Source of the DNA: Uranotaenia lowii
Lineage: Eukaryota > Arthropoda > Insecta > Diptera > Culicidae
NCBI RefSeq assembly: GCF_029784155.1
Contig: NC_073691.1
Span: forward strand, 27,509,976 to 27,573,975
Reading direction: 5' to 3'
DNA: 64,000 bases
Shown here: positions 23,691 through 36,453 of the stretch, one piece after another
Layout: every line of letters begins with the position of its first letter
How positions within the stretch are numbered: position 1 is the first letter of the stretch
Made by a program: the position numbers and the translations under genes
The notes under the pieces: generated by a model
Databases searched by the model: none
Seen by the model: the letters and a program-made list of their open reading frames with translations, nothing else
Told to the model about the DNA's origin: nothing

Positions 23691-25243
23691 GTGAGTCAAA
23701 GGTAATTTTTTCACATTATCTGACGTTTCGTCATTTTTTCAAGATTTTTTCAAGGAATCTTCTATCAATAATTGATGTTTCGTTGTAAAATGTAAATTTT
23801 ATATTTTTTATGACATGAAAACCCAACTCAAAAAAAGTTTTCATTGAAGCTCAATAGCTTGATGTGTTTTAAAAGAGTTGTCTCAACCTGTGCCATCCGA
23901 TAAAGATCTTCATTGCCTTCTCAAGGTAGTTCTTTATCTTCTAAACAGCAAAGCAGAAGTTCGTGATCTCAACAGCTAGGCTGAAGACGTCAAACGAGCT
24001 GACATTTATTCCAGACGTCAGCAATGATAATAAAACCAACAACAAGTCAATCGCAGCTACAGAGAGATGACACAAACATTGACCATAACCTCACCCAAGA
24101 GACACACATATGATGATGCCCTCCGGGAGATTTTTGACAGACGATGGCCTACTGAGAAGATAAGTTGTCAAAGTGTGTGCTCCGCCTGCTTGGTTGATTG
24201 ATTCTGTCAAATGTTTCGTCTCCGGTCAACCGGACACACCTTTTTGATGTTTGACGATCAGAGGCGGTCCAATTATGGTCAGGCTGTTGACGATGACAAG
24301 GTTTTTGGGTAATGGATTTTTCCCAAAGTTTGGCGGTTTCAAGGTATTTTTTTTCGTTCGATTATAAGAAGCATTAAAGTAGCATTAGAAAGCTTTAAAT
24401 TGAAATCAGAAACTGACGACGACAGGAGGGCTGCAAAAAAAACTGCATCAACGACTCCACCTTTAATCGGGTGCAACAATCGCGATTGTCCCCGGCATCT
24501 TTGAGAAATCCTTGCTATGGGAAGCAAAAGATACGAGGAAAACAACCGGCACATGCAAATATAGGAAACCAGGCGTCGTCTCTAAGCCTACTATGTTGTA
24601 GTAGGAGTAGGAGAAGTTTTGAACTTGTGAACTTTGGGTAATGAAACAAAACGCCCCGTTCCGTTAAGATTGCAACCGTTCGCATTCGGTTCACTTTGTA
24701 AAAGCAAAGCAAAAAAAGGGGAAACTGGAGAGCGGAGTCTAGTAGTGGTCTGCAACCAAATCGAATCGAACTCCCCTGCAGATGTGGACCAGAGTCGTGC
24801 AGAAACTGCCAAACCGTAAACCAGACAGCCGAACGATTGCAATCACGCGGCGATCAGGACACAGAAAAAAAAAAGAAGCTTAACCCGAAACGACTTTCCG
24901 GACTTCTACTACTTCTAGGTTGGGGTCGACATTGCCCCAACCCTGTCGCCTTCAGTCGACTTCTTCCATTTCGGTGCTTTATGGCCCGAAGCCTAGTTTT
25001 GTCCACCTGGACCGTTGGAAAATCGGAGCGTGAATCGGGAGAGGCGCGGAAAATCAACTGCATTTTGCATACAATTTGGCACTGTGGGAAATGTTAACAG
25101 AAAATTTTTGAACTTATTGTTTAACTATTTCGGACAAAACCAAAATCAAGATGTGATGTGAAGACATAATTCTAAAAAAATTATACAATCCCAACCCTCT
25201 TGAACCTTAAAAAGTGGGAACTTTTTGACGCAGCTCGATGTGT
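23691..25243. other. unique sequence with GC-richer segments, no gene supported
   Basis: About 23900-24320 and 24560-25090 are less AT-rich than the surroundings and carry overlapping frames of 61-86 codons on both strands, none with a recognisable domain. They could be regulatory or untranslated sequence of a gene whose exons lie outside the window. Confidence 0.35.
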
Positions 25244-25622
25244 TATGAACATGTGTGTGTACGTCTGTTTTTGTTCACATGCTTTGCGCAGAACTGGGTG
25301 GGCCGACTTTGCTGAATTTAGGCTCAAATGGTGAGGAAAGTTGTTCTCTAAAGATTTAGAAAAAAATGTGGAAAATGGTTGAAAATTAAAAAAGTTATAA
25401 ACAAAACCCGGAATAAAACAGGGAATTTCCAATTTTTATTTTTAATTTTTTTTTAATATTTCAAAGTTCAGTCGAAATTTCTCAACAAAATTTTCATAAG
25501 TTATAGAGGACAATATTTCCAATCATTTGAGCCTAAATTGACTAAAATCTAATGTTCCAGTTTCGCTCAAATCGTGTGAACAAAACACCGATATACACAC
25601 ACAATCAAACTCACGTTCATGA
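25244..25622. mobile_element. diverged inverted-repeat element
   Basis: The left arm (about 25244-25355) and right arm (about 25503-25622) pair imperfectly. TATGAACATGTGTGTGT and TTTTTGTTCACA on the left match GTGTGAACAAAACACC and ACACACACAATC on the right; AATTTAGGCTCAAATG matches CATTTGAGCCTAAATT. The middle is A/T-rich and non-coding. Ends and target duplication are not resolved. It is probably an old MITE. Confidence 0.6.
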
Positions 25623-27224
25623 ATTTTCAATCTACCTTTGTTTAACGTAATCGCACATCGATGAAAACCTATAGAACCAGATTTGATCCACAAAAAACCC
25701 ACTTTTGCCTATTGTCCAATTCGGTACAAAGTTGGCGCCCAACTTCCAGTACTTCATAGATTCGGTGCATAAAAATCGAGAGGGATGCTGCAGCAGAAAC
25801 AAGTCAGTGTGCACGGTATCCGACCACGATTTGCGATCGAACTGCATCGCTACCAAAGTGCACATTTGCTGCACAGAACGAGTTTTCAATTGGTTCACAC
25901 CAAATTCGAAGATCTGGACGACGACTGCTTTGAATAAAGTCCGGCGGCGACCCCCCTTCAAACTAACTCTGTCGGTCCCATTCGACAAACTAAGCGCAGT
26001 GGTGGTGGCTTAATGAAGTGTGAATTGTACACATGGGAGAACTTCTAGGAAGCCAAAAGGGGGGCCGAATGTGGGTGAACTCCTCACAAACCTAGGACCT
26101 ATATAGCACAATTTAGCTGGAGGTTTGTTGATTTTTTCTTCTTTCCAACCCCCTAAGGGGAAAAACACGCATTTTCGCCACAGACTGCTGTAACACAATG
26201 ATGTAGGTCAGAAGTGGCTTGTCTAACCTTCCTTTTCCCTCGAAAAAGGTAGATTTTCTCGTATTTAGTTCGCTGGGAAATGTGTGAATCGTTCGTTGTC
26301 GATGCGAACTACCTATGGCAAACACAATCGGGATCGATTCATCTGAATGGAATCAATGGTTTGGCATCGTCGCAAAAAAAAACAAACAAAAACAACATTG
26401 CTAGCTGGCGCCCCCTGATGATCCCGGAAGTTTGTGGTCATTTCTTGTTCAAGTTGAGCTTGCAAACTGTGATTATCTGTTTTCAATGCAATTTTCTGAT
26501 TTTCTCTAAAACAAATGAAGATAGATAAATTAGCACAACACCAGACATACCTAACAACTATATCATTAATAAATTCAACCGATGCTAAATGTTCATGGTA
26601 TCATTTTTTAAACCCTTACTAGTTTCAAGATAATCATATGTCCAATGTAATTTTGACGAGTTATGAAAATAAAGTGAGTCAAAATTTTTTTTCGCTCAAT
26701 TTTGTTAAGAACAGAACAAATCTGAAAACATGATATTTTCTACAAACTTTATTAAGATATATGAATATTTCTTTAAGAATAATGCAAGTTTTGAAGCTCT
26801 TAAATCGAAAATTTTTTTCAAGAAAACGACACCCAAAAAAAAGTTGTATAAAGCATTCGCCAACAAGAGAAATGAAATCAGCAGTTTTAATTTGTATCTC
26901 ATTTCTCGGAGGATTGTTCAACAAATAAAAAAAAATATGAGGCAAAGTTTTATTGTTCAACCTTTTCAAATTGATGACTTGAGATTCTAAAATGTTTAAG
27001 CGAAAAATGGATTGAGCCAGAGGGATGAATGACCTCATAGATGTAAAAATCCCAAAAATCGAATAAATAAAAAAAAACCCAGAGGACGAAGAAACGGCCG
27101 AAAAAGACAGATATCAAATTTATTTAAGTCTGAAAAATAAACTTTAATTTTCAAGTTTAATTAAAAAAAAATTGAAGAAAAAGTTCATAACGAAGACGAA
27201 TAAATATTGTTAAAAATACCATTA
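25623..27224. other. unique stretch, no gene supported
   Basis: A GC-richer segment (25680-26450) carries overlapping frames of 62-118 codons on both strands. The rest is A/T-rich. I see no domain, RNA gene or repeat of note. Confidence 0.4.
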
Positions 27225-30200
27225 TAATTGTCAAAATTGTCAGAATTTTCAAAATTGTCATACTTTTCAATATTGTGAAAAATTTCAAATGGTAAAAATT
27301 GCCAGTATTTTAAAAAAGTCAAAAACAAAAACAATTGTCAAAATTTTCAAGAATGACAAAAATATCAAAATTTTCAAAATAGTCGAAGTTGTCAAAATAG
27401 CAAAAACTGTCAAAATTGGCAACATGGTCTAAAATTTTCAAAACTGTCTACTGTCTTAACACTGAAAAAATGTGAAAATTGTCAAAATTGTCAAGATTGT
27501 TAAAATCATCACAATCGTGAAAATTCTCAAACTTGTGAAAATTGTCAAAATTGTCAAAATGGACGGAATTGTCAAAATTTTCAAAATTACCAAAATTTCA
27601 AAATTGTCAAAATGTTCCAATTGTCAAAATTGTCAAAATTGCCAATATTGTCAAAATTGTCAAAATTGTTAAAAGAGTAAAAAATGTAAAAACTGTCAAA
27701 ATTTTCAAAGTTGTAAAAAATTTCAAAATGGTCAAAATAGTCAATATTGTCAAAATTGTCGAAATTGTCAAAATTGTTAAAAGAGTAAAAATTGTAAAAA
27801 CTGTCAAAATTGTAAAAATTGTCAAAATTTCCAAAATTGTCAAAATTGGCAAAATTATCAAAATTGTCAAAATTGTCAAAGTTGTTAAAATTGTCGAATT
27901 TGTGAAAATTGTGAAGATTGTCGAAATTGTCAAAATTTTCAAAACTGTTAAAATTGAGAATTTTGAAAAAAATGACTCCATTTTCAAAATTGTCAAAATT
28001 GTCAAAATTGTCAAAATTGTCAAAATTGTCAAAATTGTCAAAATTGTCAAAATTGTCAAAACTATGAAAATTGTCACGATTGTCAAAATTTACAAATTTA
28101 TCAGAATTGCCAATATTGTCAAAATTGTCAAAATTGTTTAAAGAGTAAAAACTGTCAAAATTTTCAAAATTGTAAAAAAATTCAAAATTGTCAAAATAGT
28201 CAAAATTGTTAAAAGAGTATAAATTATAAACACTGTCAAAATTTTCAAAATTGTTGAAAATTTCAAAATTGCCAAAATTGTCAAAATTGTCGAAATTGGC
28301 AAAATTGTCAGAATTGTCAAAAATGTCAAAATTGTCAAAATTGTCAAAATTGTCAAAATTGTCAAAATTGTCAAATTTGTGGAACTTGTGAAAGTTGTCT
28401 AAATTGTCAAAATTATCAAAACTGTAAAATTGAAAATTTAAAAAAATTGACAACATTTTCAAAACTATTAAAATTTAAAAAAAAAAGTCAAAATTATCAA
28501 TTATTTGTTAATTTTGTAAATTTTGACAATCGTGACAAATTGTCAAAATTGACAAAACTAATCAGAATTGTCACAATTGGCTTAATTGTTCAAAGTATCA
28601 AAATTGTCCAAATGATCGAAATTGTCAAATTTGTGAAAATTTTGAAAATTGCCGAAATTGTCAAAATCATCAAAACTGTAAAAATAGACAATTTTGAAAA
28701 ATATGACAAAATTTTCAAAATTATCAAAATTGATAAAAAAGTCAAAATTGTCAAAATTGTCATGATTCACAAATATATCAGAATTGTCAAAGTTGTTAAA
28801 ATTGGCGAAATTTTCAAAATTGTCAAAATTGTCAAAATTGTCAAAATTGTCAAAATTGTCAAAATTGTCAAAATTGTCAAAATTGTCAAAATTGTCAAAA
28901 TTGTCAAAATTGTCAAAATTGTCAAAATTGTCAAAATTGTCAAAATTGTCAAAATTGTCAAAATTGTCAAAATTGTCAAAATTGTCAAAATTGTCAAAAT
29001 TGTCAAAATTGTCAAAATTGTCAAAATTGTCAAAATTGTCAAAATTGTCAAAATTGTCAAAATTGTCAAAATTGTCAAAATTGTCAAAATTGTCAAAATT
29101 GTCAAAATTGTCAAAATTGTCAAAATTGTCAAAATTGTCAAAATTGTCAATATTGTCAAAATTGTCAAAATTGTCAAAATTGTCAAAATTGTCAAAATTG
29201 TCAAAATTGTCAAAATTGTCAAAATTGTCAAAATTGTCAAAATTGTCAAAATTGTCAAAATTGTCAAAATTGTCAAAATTGTCAAAATTGTCAAAATTGT
29301 CAAAATTGTCAAAATTGTCAAAATTGTCAAAATTGTCAAAATTGTCAAAATTGTCAAAATTGGCAAAAATGTCAAAATTGTCAAAACTGTCAAAATTTTC
29401 AAAATTGTCAAAATTGTTAAAATTGTCAAAATTGTGAAAATTGTCAAAATTGTCAAACAAAAAGTATAAACTGTCAAAATTTTAAAAATTCACAAATTTG
29501 TCAAAACTGTCAAAATATTTGAAGTAGACAAAATTGTCAAAACAAACAAAATATTTGAAGTTGTCAAAAATTGTCAAAATTGTAAAACTTGTCAAAGTTA
29601 TAAAAATGATCAAAATTGTCATTTTTAAATTGTTTTTTTTTTTTTGTCAAAATTGTCAAAATTGTCAAATATGTTAAAATTGTGAAAATTTTTCAAAATT
29701 GTCAAAATACTAAATTATCAAAATTGTCAAAATTTTGAAAACTGCCAAAGTAGTCCAAATTTACAATTTTGTCAAAATTGTTAAAACTGTCAAAACTGTC
29801 AAAATTTTCAAAACTATCGAAATTGTCAAAATTGATAAAATTGTAAAAATTGTGAAAATTGTGAAAATTGTAAAATTGTCAAAAGTGTCAAAATTGTCAA
29901 AATTGCCAAAATTGTCAAAATTGTCAAAATTTTCAAAATTGATAAAAATGCTAAAATTCTCAAAATAATCAAATTTTCAAAATTGTCAAAATTGTCAAAA
30001 TTGTCAAAATTGTCAAAATGGTCAAAATTGTCAAAAAGGTCAAAATTGTCAAAACTTTAAAAATTGTCAAATTTTCAAAATAGGCTTATTTGTCAATATT
30101 TCAAAATTGTCAAAATTGACAAAATTGTTCAAAATTTCCTTATTGTCATGTGGTCAAATTTGTCAAAATTGTCCAAATTTTCAATTTTGTTGAAATTGTC

Positions 30201-30880
30201 AAAATTGTCAAAATTGTCAAAATTGTAAAATTTACAAAATTGTCAATATTTTCAAAATTGTCAAAATGTTCAAAATTGTCAAAATTGACACTACTATCAA
30301 AGTTGTTGAAATTTTGAAAACTGTCAAAATTGTCAAAATTGTCCATATTGTCAAAATTGTCAAAATTGTCAAAATTGCCAAAATTTGAAAAATTGTCAAA
30401 ATCATTATATTTTCAAAAATTGTTGTTCAAGAATTGTTAAAATTGTCAAAACTTTCAAAATTGTCAAAATTGTCAAACTTGTTTAAATTGTCAAAATTCT
30501 CAAAATTGTCAAAATTGTCAAAATTGTCAAAACTATCAAAATTATCAAAATTGTCAAAATTGTCAAAATTGCCAAACTTGTCATAATTGTCAAAACTGTC
30601 GAAATTGTCAAAACTGTCAAAATAGTCAAAATTGTCAAAAGTCAATATTATTAAAATTGTCATTAATTTTGCATTTGCCAAAATTGTCAAAATTTTAAAA
30701 ATTGTCAGAATTGTCAAAATTGTCAAATTTTTTAAAATTGTCATGATTGTCAAAATTTCCAAAATTCAATTTTTTTTAGAAATTTTCGAAACGATCATAA
30801 TCGTCGAAATTGTCAAAAAAGTCAACATTGTAAAAATGGGCAAAATTGTCCAACTTGTCAAAATTGTCAGAAAAATGTCT
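27225..30880. repeat. second 9-bp satellite array (AAAATTGTC)n
   Basis: Same unit as 17506-22770 and same orientation. Both flanks (27225-27980, 29470-30880) are heavily mutated, while the core is nearly pure. A higher-order module beginning TTAAAAGAGTAAAAA and containing AAAACTGTCAAAATTTTC recurs near 27668, 27778, 28138 and 28208. All six frames are largely open, giving spurious frames up to 340 codons. Confidence 0.95.
28817..29361. repeat. homogenised core of the 9-bp satellite
   Basis: About 60 consecutive AAAATTGTC units, with one substitution noticed (CAATATTG near 29149). This uniformity against mutated flanks suggests recent expansion or gene conversion within the array, or an assembly estimate of a longer run. 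Confidence 0.9.
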
Positions 30881-32381
30881 CTTATTTTGAAGATTCATTC
30901 GATGAAATTTAAATAACCTATTAGGACCATTCGATTCCGTTGATCTTTAGCATCGATTTATTCAAGATAATGTACAGCATCAATTACCGCCAGAATGTTT
31001 ATCGAATGCAAATGTTCCCTTCCAATGCAATGTAGGTACCAATAATAAAATGCAAATATGGCCCCGAGTAGTCGGTTGTCCAACAAACGGAAATGACCAT
31101 CCGTGTGGGTACATCTGGGAAGATTGCACAAGTAAACATCTTCCCAAAGCCAGACCTTCTCTTCCTTCAGCATTTTAATGAGAAAGCTCAATATGTTCGG
31201 AATGTAATCCCCGATGTGTGTTGTGTTGAACATCGGGAACCGGGGAAAATCTTCGCGAAAGGCACTTCTATTATATTTGCACACTCTTGAGAGGGATTCT
31301 GCGCTCGGGTATTGAAAATGTAAAGAAAAAAAGGGATGTGAGAGGGGGGGGGGGGTCAAGACATCTCTTTGTGTAGCAAACACGAAGAATGACCGCGAGA
31401 GCGCTACCGAAGTTCCTACCTAATACCGAAGATGTTTACCATTGCAAATGACGAGTTGTTCCATTCTTCGGATGAGCTTAGATAGGTACTTGGTCTGGTC
31501 GTCGTCGGTGATCTTTGAGGGCAGCCGATGTGATCCGTTCGGGTCTCCCGCGGAACACAAATCGTGAGCAGCTCCGAGGAAAATAACACGCGGAAAATAG
31601 GCGAGACAGAACACAATTCTCATTAGAATCGCATCTATCCCGATTTCCGAACGAAGGGCGGCGATAGTTCATTAAACTCTCCGATAAATTCCGGGTCCAT
31701 CCTCCATCTTTCTAGTCGCGATTCTGAACTGCAAGCGAATAATGACAAATTTATGAAAATATATGCGAAGTAACGAAACTTCTCGTTCTTTACCGGGGAA
31801 TCTCGGGAAGGATCCCGAAGCTGCGCCGAAGACTTGCAAGGAGGAAGGTCAAGCCATATGGCCATCATCTCAACGATCGGTCTGGGCCATTATCGACAAT
31901 CGACCAGGCAGCAGCAGCCGAAGGGCACATAACGAACCGATTCGTAGGCTTCGTTATGGATGCTAACGGTTTGTTTAGTAAGAATCAGCAAATGCATCGA
32001 TTGGACAATGCACATCTTCGATTCCGTCTGAAGAGTTTTTGAGATCAGAAGCCTTTTCTATTTTAAAAACCGAATGGAGATGAACAAAATTGTTAGTTTT
32101 ATTGTATTTGTGATTTTCAAAAAATCGGTCAATTGCATAAGTTTTAATTATTTTTATTTTTCATCTATATCAAATTTTATTCTGATCAGAAGTATTTCTC
32201 AGAAAACCAATTGCCGAATCAAGTTGAACCTGTTATCCTGGTTTTTCTAAATGCTCAACATCATAGCAAAAGGGTTTTGATAAATTACCAAGGCAACCCA
32301 TTTCTCATTTTTCAATAATTTATGAACAGATTTTGGTTGAATTGAGGGCCCTGAATCCAAAAATTTTCCTAGTTTTTTTTT
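30881..32381. other. GC-richer unique island, no gene supported
   Basis: It contains a 141-codon minus-strand frame (30958-31383) and several overlapping frames to 31966. None shows a motif I recognise. The segment is less AT-rich than its surroundings and free of tandem repeats, so it could hold regulatory or conserved non-coding DNA. A run of twelve G lies at 31344-31355. Confidence 0.35.
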
Positions 32382-33491
32382 CTAAGGAGTTTATTCGAAA
32401 AAAATGCAACACTTTGTTTCGTGAATAACTATTGAATGCATGGATGAAAATTGATGAAATGTAATGTGTATATACGTGCACAAAATTTTTCGACAACTTG
32501 TCAAGTGGTTTTTAAGATAGCGTCAAATACTGAAGTTCTTTGACAAAATATTTTGGGCAATATCGAGAAAAATCCAGAAAAGTCCCAGTAAAAGATCCAA
32601 ACAAAGCTAGCAATCAACTATTCGACCAAAGTTCACATGGTAAATAGTTTAAGAAGTCCCAAAAGTGAGCTAAAATTTGAACGAAAGTGAAGATTATTGA
32701 TTCCATGAAGTGAGAGAGCTCAATCCGAAAATATTAATGAGGAAGTAATTTTTAAAAAAAGTCATTTTTTCTGACTGGTTCGTTTAGCTGACTTATAAAT
32801 AGGCTTGACTTCATTTCAATAAGGTAGGAAAACTGCCCATCGGTAAAATAAACAAAATACGGTGGTCAAATCGTGCGCAAAATTATTGGACTGCTTGTGA
32901 AGAGATATTTTTTTTTTTAATTTCGTAATGGCCCTTAAAACAAACTCTTTAGCGGTCACCTGGCAGGTTTCCAACCAGAAACTTTTCTTTGACAAGTCTC
33001 GCCTGTAATTCTCGGAGATAAACAAGGATAAAAAATTTAAATTTTTTTGTCTAGTACTTGAGGAGGCTTACGATCTGCGGATACTGCAAATTACTCAGTC
33101 TTTCATGACGCAATCGCAATCGGATGAATGGCTAAAAATACAAATAAGGCTACCTCCAAATGCGACCGTTTTCTTTGCAAAGCTCTTCAATAGGTCCCAC
33201 TAAGTTTATACTCTGTTTAAGTTTGAACTGGAATCAGCCTTGGTTTAAAAAAAGGTAGTTTAAAGTATGCATGAAATATGGCGCACGTGTTGCCCAAAAA
33301 TTAAATTTGAAAAGTTTCTTCATCGGACGCTGTTCCAAAAACAACTTGACAGAACACATCACAAAAATTTGCATATGTAAACATTACATTACCGGTTACT
33401 TCGCTGAAAATTTCATCAATTTCCATCCATGCATTCAAAAGTTATTCACAAAACAAAGTGTTGCATTTTTTTTCGAATACACTCCTCAATA
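32382..33491. mobile_element. TIR element with about 80-bp termini, no intact transposase
   Basis: The left end, AGGAGTTTATTCGAAAAAAA followed by TGCAACACTTTGTTT, matches the reverse complement of the right end (33411-33491; TTTGTTTTGTGAATAAC-type words and CATGCATTCAA/TTGAATGCATG pairs) with scattered mismatches. The interior of about 950 bp has only short frames (69 codons minus at 32816, 73 codons plus at 33271, the latter reading into the TIR). The TIR style resembles Tc1/mariner elements. The target site is unclear. Confidence 0.7.
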
Positions 33492-35571
33492 GCTTTTTCT
33501 TTTGAAACAACTTTGGAAAAAAACGTAAACATCATTTACGAAATTTCTTCACTTTTTTGACAAAACTGTAAAACTTTAAAAAAATTGAAAATTTACGTTC
33601 TAAATCAATTATCAACTTTTCCTAAGACCGCAAGTAATTTTGATCTCTACAAAAAAAAAAAGTTATAGATGCTTTGCGCTCGTTCAATTTTCCCTATTCT
33701 GTAAAACACTGAAAGTTTTACAAATTTTCAAAAAGGTTTCCACAAAATTTAACTTAAGGTATATTTTAGAGCCGAAATCAAATTGAATTTCAGTCTTCAA
33801 CATATTTGTTAAAAATATACTTTTTTTTTATAAAATTACCATTCTTTTATAATGTTTAATAATCTGTTCAAATTCTAAAAAAAATGTAGAATTCAGCTTT
33901 TTAAGATCATTTGAAAACTAAAATATCTAGGCTGAAACTTATTCTTTGATTGAATGAAGAATAATAAATAAATTCAGAATCAGTTTTCGTTTTTCATGTA
34001 GTTTTTTGGATCATCAGTTTGATTTCACTAAAATCTGATCTATTTTTGAACTTATAAATAAACGATATAACACCAATACTAGAAGAATTAGACTAAATCT
34101 TCCATAAGATTAGAATACGGAAGTCGAATTCTTCAAAATCAATTTTTGTATTAATCTTTAAATAAATTCACCTAATTTGATAATTGCTTAACGCTTTCAA
34201 TATGTGTAAACTACAAACTTTCCTTATTCCTGATATGTTTTTAATAGTTTTTTTACCAATCAAGAAACAAAATTTGCTTTCCTCTACCTAGCCATACTGT
34301 AAATATTTAAAGTTGTTCTTATGAGCTTCAAAATTGAGCTGTCTTTTGAATAAATGCTCTTAGTAAACACTGATATAATTTATTTTCTTAATCAAGAATT
34401 CATATTTCAAATCGTGATCGAGCATCGATTCAAATTCAATTCAAATATTTATTGTTGCGAAATTTTTTAAGCAACGCTTCCATTGAAAATGATGAGAGTA
34501 AACGTTTATAAACATGAATAAAAGTTACAAATATTAACATTTTGCTGAAATTTTTTTAATTAAGGTTAGTTTCTAACCTGATCAGAAATTTATATGCGAA
34601 TTAAAATTGCATTTCTTTTAAAATCTGGTGTTATATTATAAGGTTCAGCTTTAAATTTTGGTTTTATTCGTATTAATTTTCTGCTGCTTCGAATATTTCG
34701 TTTTGAAATTTATAGTCTTGTTAACAGGTAGAATTTATATTTCAGCAATTTTTTTAATAGATTATTTTTGACTTAACGGAAAACATCGATTTGATACTCT
34801 AACTCGTATAAGTTTTGAATAGTATCGGTAAAATTTATTGTTTTATAGACTTTGTGTGATGTTCTTAAGTAGGAAAATGGTTTCAGAAATTATTTTACCA
34901 AGTCAAGCTAGATTTGAATTTCGAAACCTTAACCCCCCCCCCCCCTCCCCCCATGGACAGGTTCTTTGCACTGGTCCTAACTAGAAGTGATTTACAACTT
35001 ATAAAATTGATAAGCGTCATAAAAAATTTTTTATACGCTTTTTTAAATAACATCCTCTAATAAACCTCGTCCAAGTGGTCGAAATTGGGAAACCATAAAA
35101 ATTTTCAAATTCTTAAAACTATCGAAAACTTTCAGTTGGAAACTATTTATACTTATCAATCAGACTAGAAAAATGAGTTTGTTAAAAAAAAAAAACATGC
35201 GTTCTTAGTTTTGGGAAGAACAGGCTTCTTTCATTATTGGCAACTTTTTTTCTCACTTTTGACGAATTTCACTTGTTTTTCGTTTTTCATTAGAAACATC
35301 AAAGGTCTCAAATAAATAATAATAATAATAATAATTAGAAACATCAAAAAGTTTTTGTAAGAAAAAGTTTGTTCCCACGAGAGTGTTCACTTAAAAATGT
35401 TCAGCAGAATTGTAAACCACATTATTCCCCACTAACAAAAAAAAAAATATCATCGAATTCTGAGGCCATTTTTTTAAATCGACTTTAAAGTTTTTAGTTT
35501 TCTATTTTTTCAGTGTAGAATTTCCATTTTCTTTTACCATCAATTATTACAATATAATTAAAGGTTGGGAA
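33492..35571. other. A/T-rich stretch without genes
   Basis: No frame of note. It contains a cytosine-rich run (34932-34952) and an AAT microsatellite (about 35311-35335) flanked on both sides by TTAGAAACATCAAA. Confidence 0.55.
34932..34952. repeat. cytosine run C14-T-C6
   Basis: Fourteen C, one T and six C in otherwise A/T-rich DNA. It could form an i-motif, or a G-quadruplex on the other strand. The length may be uncertain in the assembly. Confidence 0.9.
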
Positions 35572-36279
35572 CCTACACTGAAAAAATCAATTACATGATC
35601 TAAAAAATAAATCATAAAAATATTTTTGTTCGGAAATATTTTTTTCTTTAATCTCTTAATGCATAGTGTTATTTTAAAACAACACTAATCAAAATCCAAA
35701 AATCTTTCAAACGCGTGGATACTTTTGAGTGAATACATCACTCAAAAGTATCCACGCGTTTCAAAGAAATATTCTAGAGATTAAAATATGTTTGTCCATT
35801 TAATTTTTATAACATTAATGTTTGTGTGGGATATTGAACAAAGTATGCAAAAAAATTGAAAAAATTGAATTTAATATTTTTTTCGAAAAAAGTGGTTTTT
35901 GGAAAATCGTTGTTATTTCTTCAGATTTTGAATTTCTAACAAATTTCTAAATCTCAACCAATCACAAACAGCCAATTAACAAGGTTTGGAAGAAATTTGC
36001 AAAATCGTTTTGAAATAAATGAAGAATTTCAAAAAATATTTTTCAACTTTTATGGGCCATAACTTTTGAAATACTCAAAATAACGGCTTCAAAACTGTTC
36101 AGTTGTGTTATTCGAATTAAAATGTTATTATTTCACTGAATCAATAAGTGCTACTCTCATTTAAAAAAAAAAAAATCATGCATTAAAGGGTTAAATGAAG
36201 TTGTTATGTATGCAAAACTTGTAGGCATTATTACTACCCGTGTTAGAAAAAAGATTCATCAAAATTTTCTCAGTGTAGG
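35572..36279. mobile_element. element with CCTACACTGA termini containing a dispersed repeat and a hairpin
   Basis: CCTACACTGAAAAAAT at 35572 and ATTTTCTCAGTGTAGG ending at 36279 form short inverted ends with one mismatch. The interior (about 35655-36185) is homologous, in inverted orientation, to 42150-42651. A perfect-looking hairpin lies at 35704-35766. Other ACACTGA/TCAGTGT words occur at 35510 and 36455, so the ends may belong to a family. No target duplication was recognised. Confidence 0.5.
35704..35766. repeat. 29-bp-arm hairpin (ACGCGTGGATACTTTTGAGTGA)
   Basis: The arms at 35704-35732 and 35738-35766 pair with one mismatch around a 5-base loop. They contain ACGCGTGGATACTTTTGAGT. The homologous repeat at 42150-42651 keeps only a collapsed, mutated version of the stem. 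Confidence 0.9.
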
Positions 36280-36453
36280 ATTTTAACATTTTTGTCAATA
36301 TTTTTTTCTAAAAATTCAATCATTTTTCTTAAGCTATCTCGTAGACCAAATTTGTGTAGAAATTGTAATTCCAGAGATAAAAAATAAAAAATTGGCCTGA
36401 AGAGTTTGGCCCTTTTCAAATGTTAGTCTAGATCTATTTTGGGAATCAAGTGC

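Noticed and set aside
28447..29477. 340-codon KIV-repeat and 292-codon DNF-repeat frames
   Set aside because: Same cause: the AAAATTGTC satellite, with no unique sequence supporting a gene.
10183..30880. Tandem arrays as CRISPR
   Set aside because: There are no unique spacers and no dyad repeat-spacer alternation. The window is eukaryotic and the arrays are satellites.
30958..31383. 141-codon minus-strand frame
   Set aside because: No motif, no splice context, and it overlaps frames on the other strand. Kept only as a GC-richer island.
32816..33025. 69-codon minus-strand frame as a transposase remnant
   Set aside because: It lies inside a TIR element, but I could not match any catalytic or helix-turn-helix motif.
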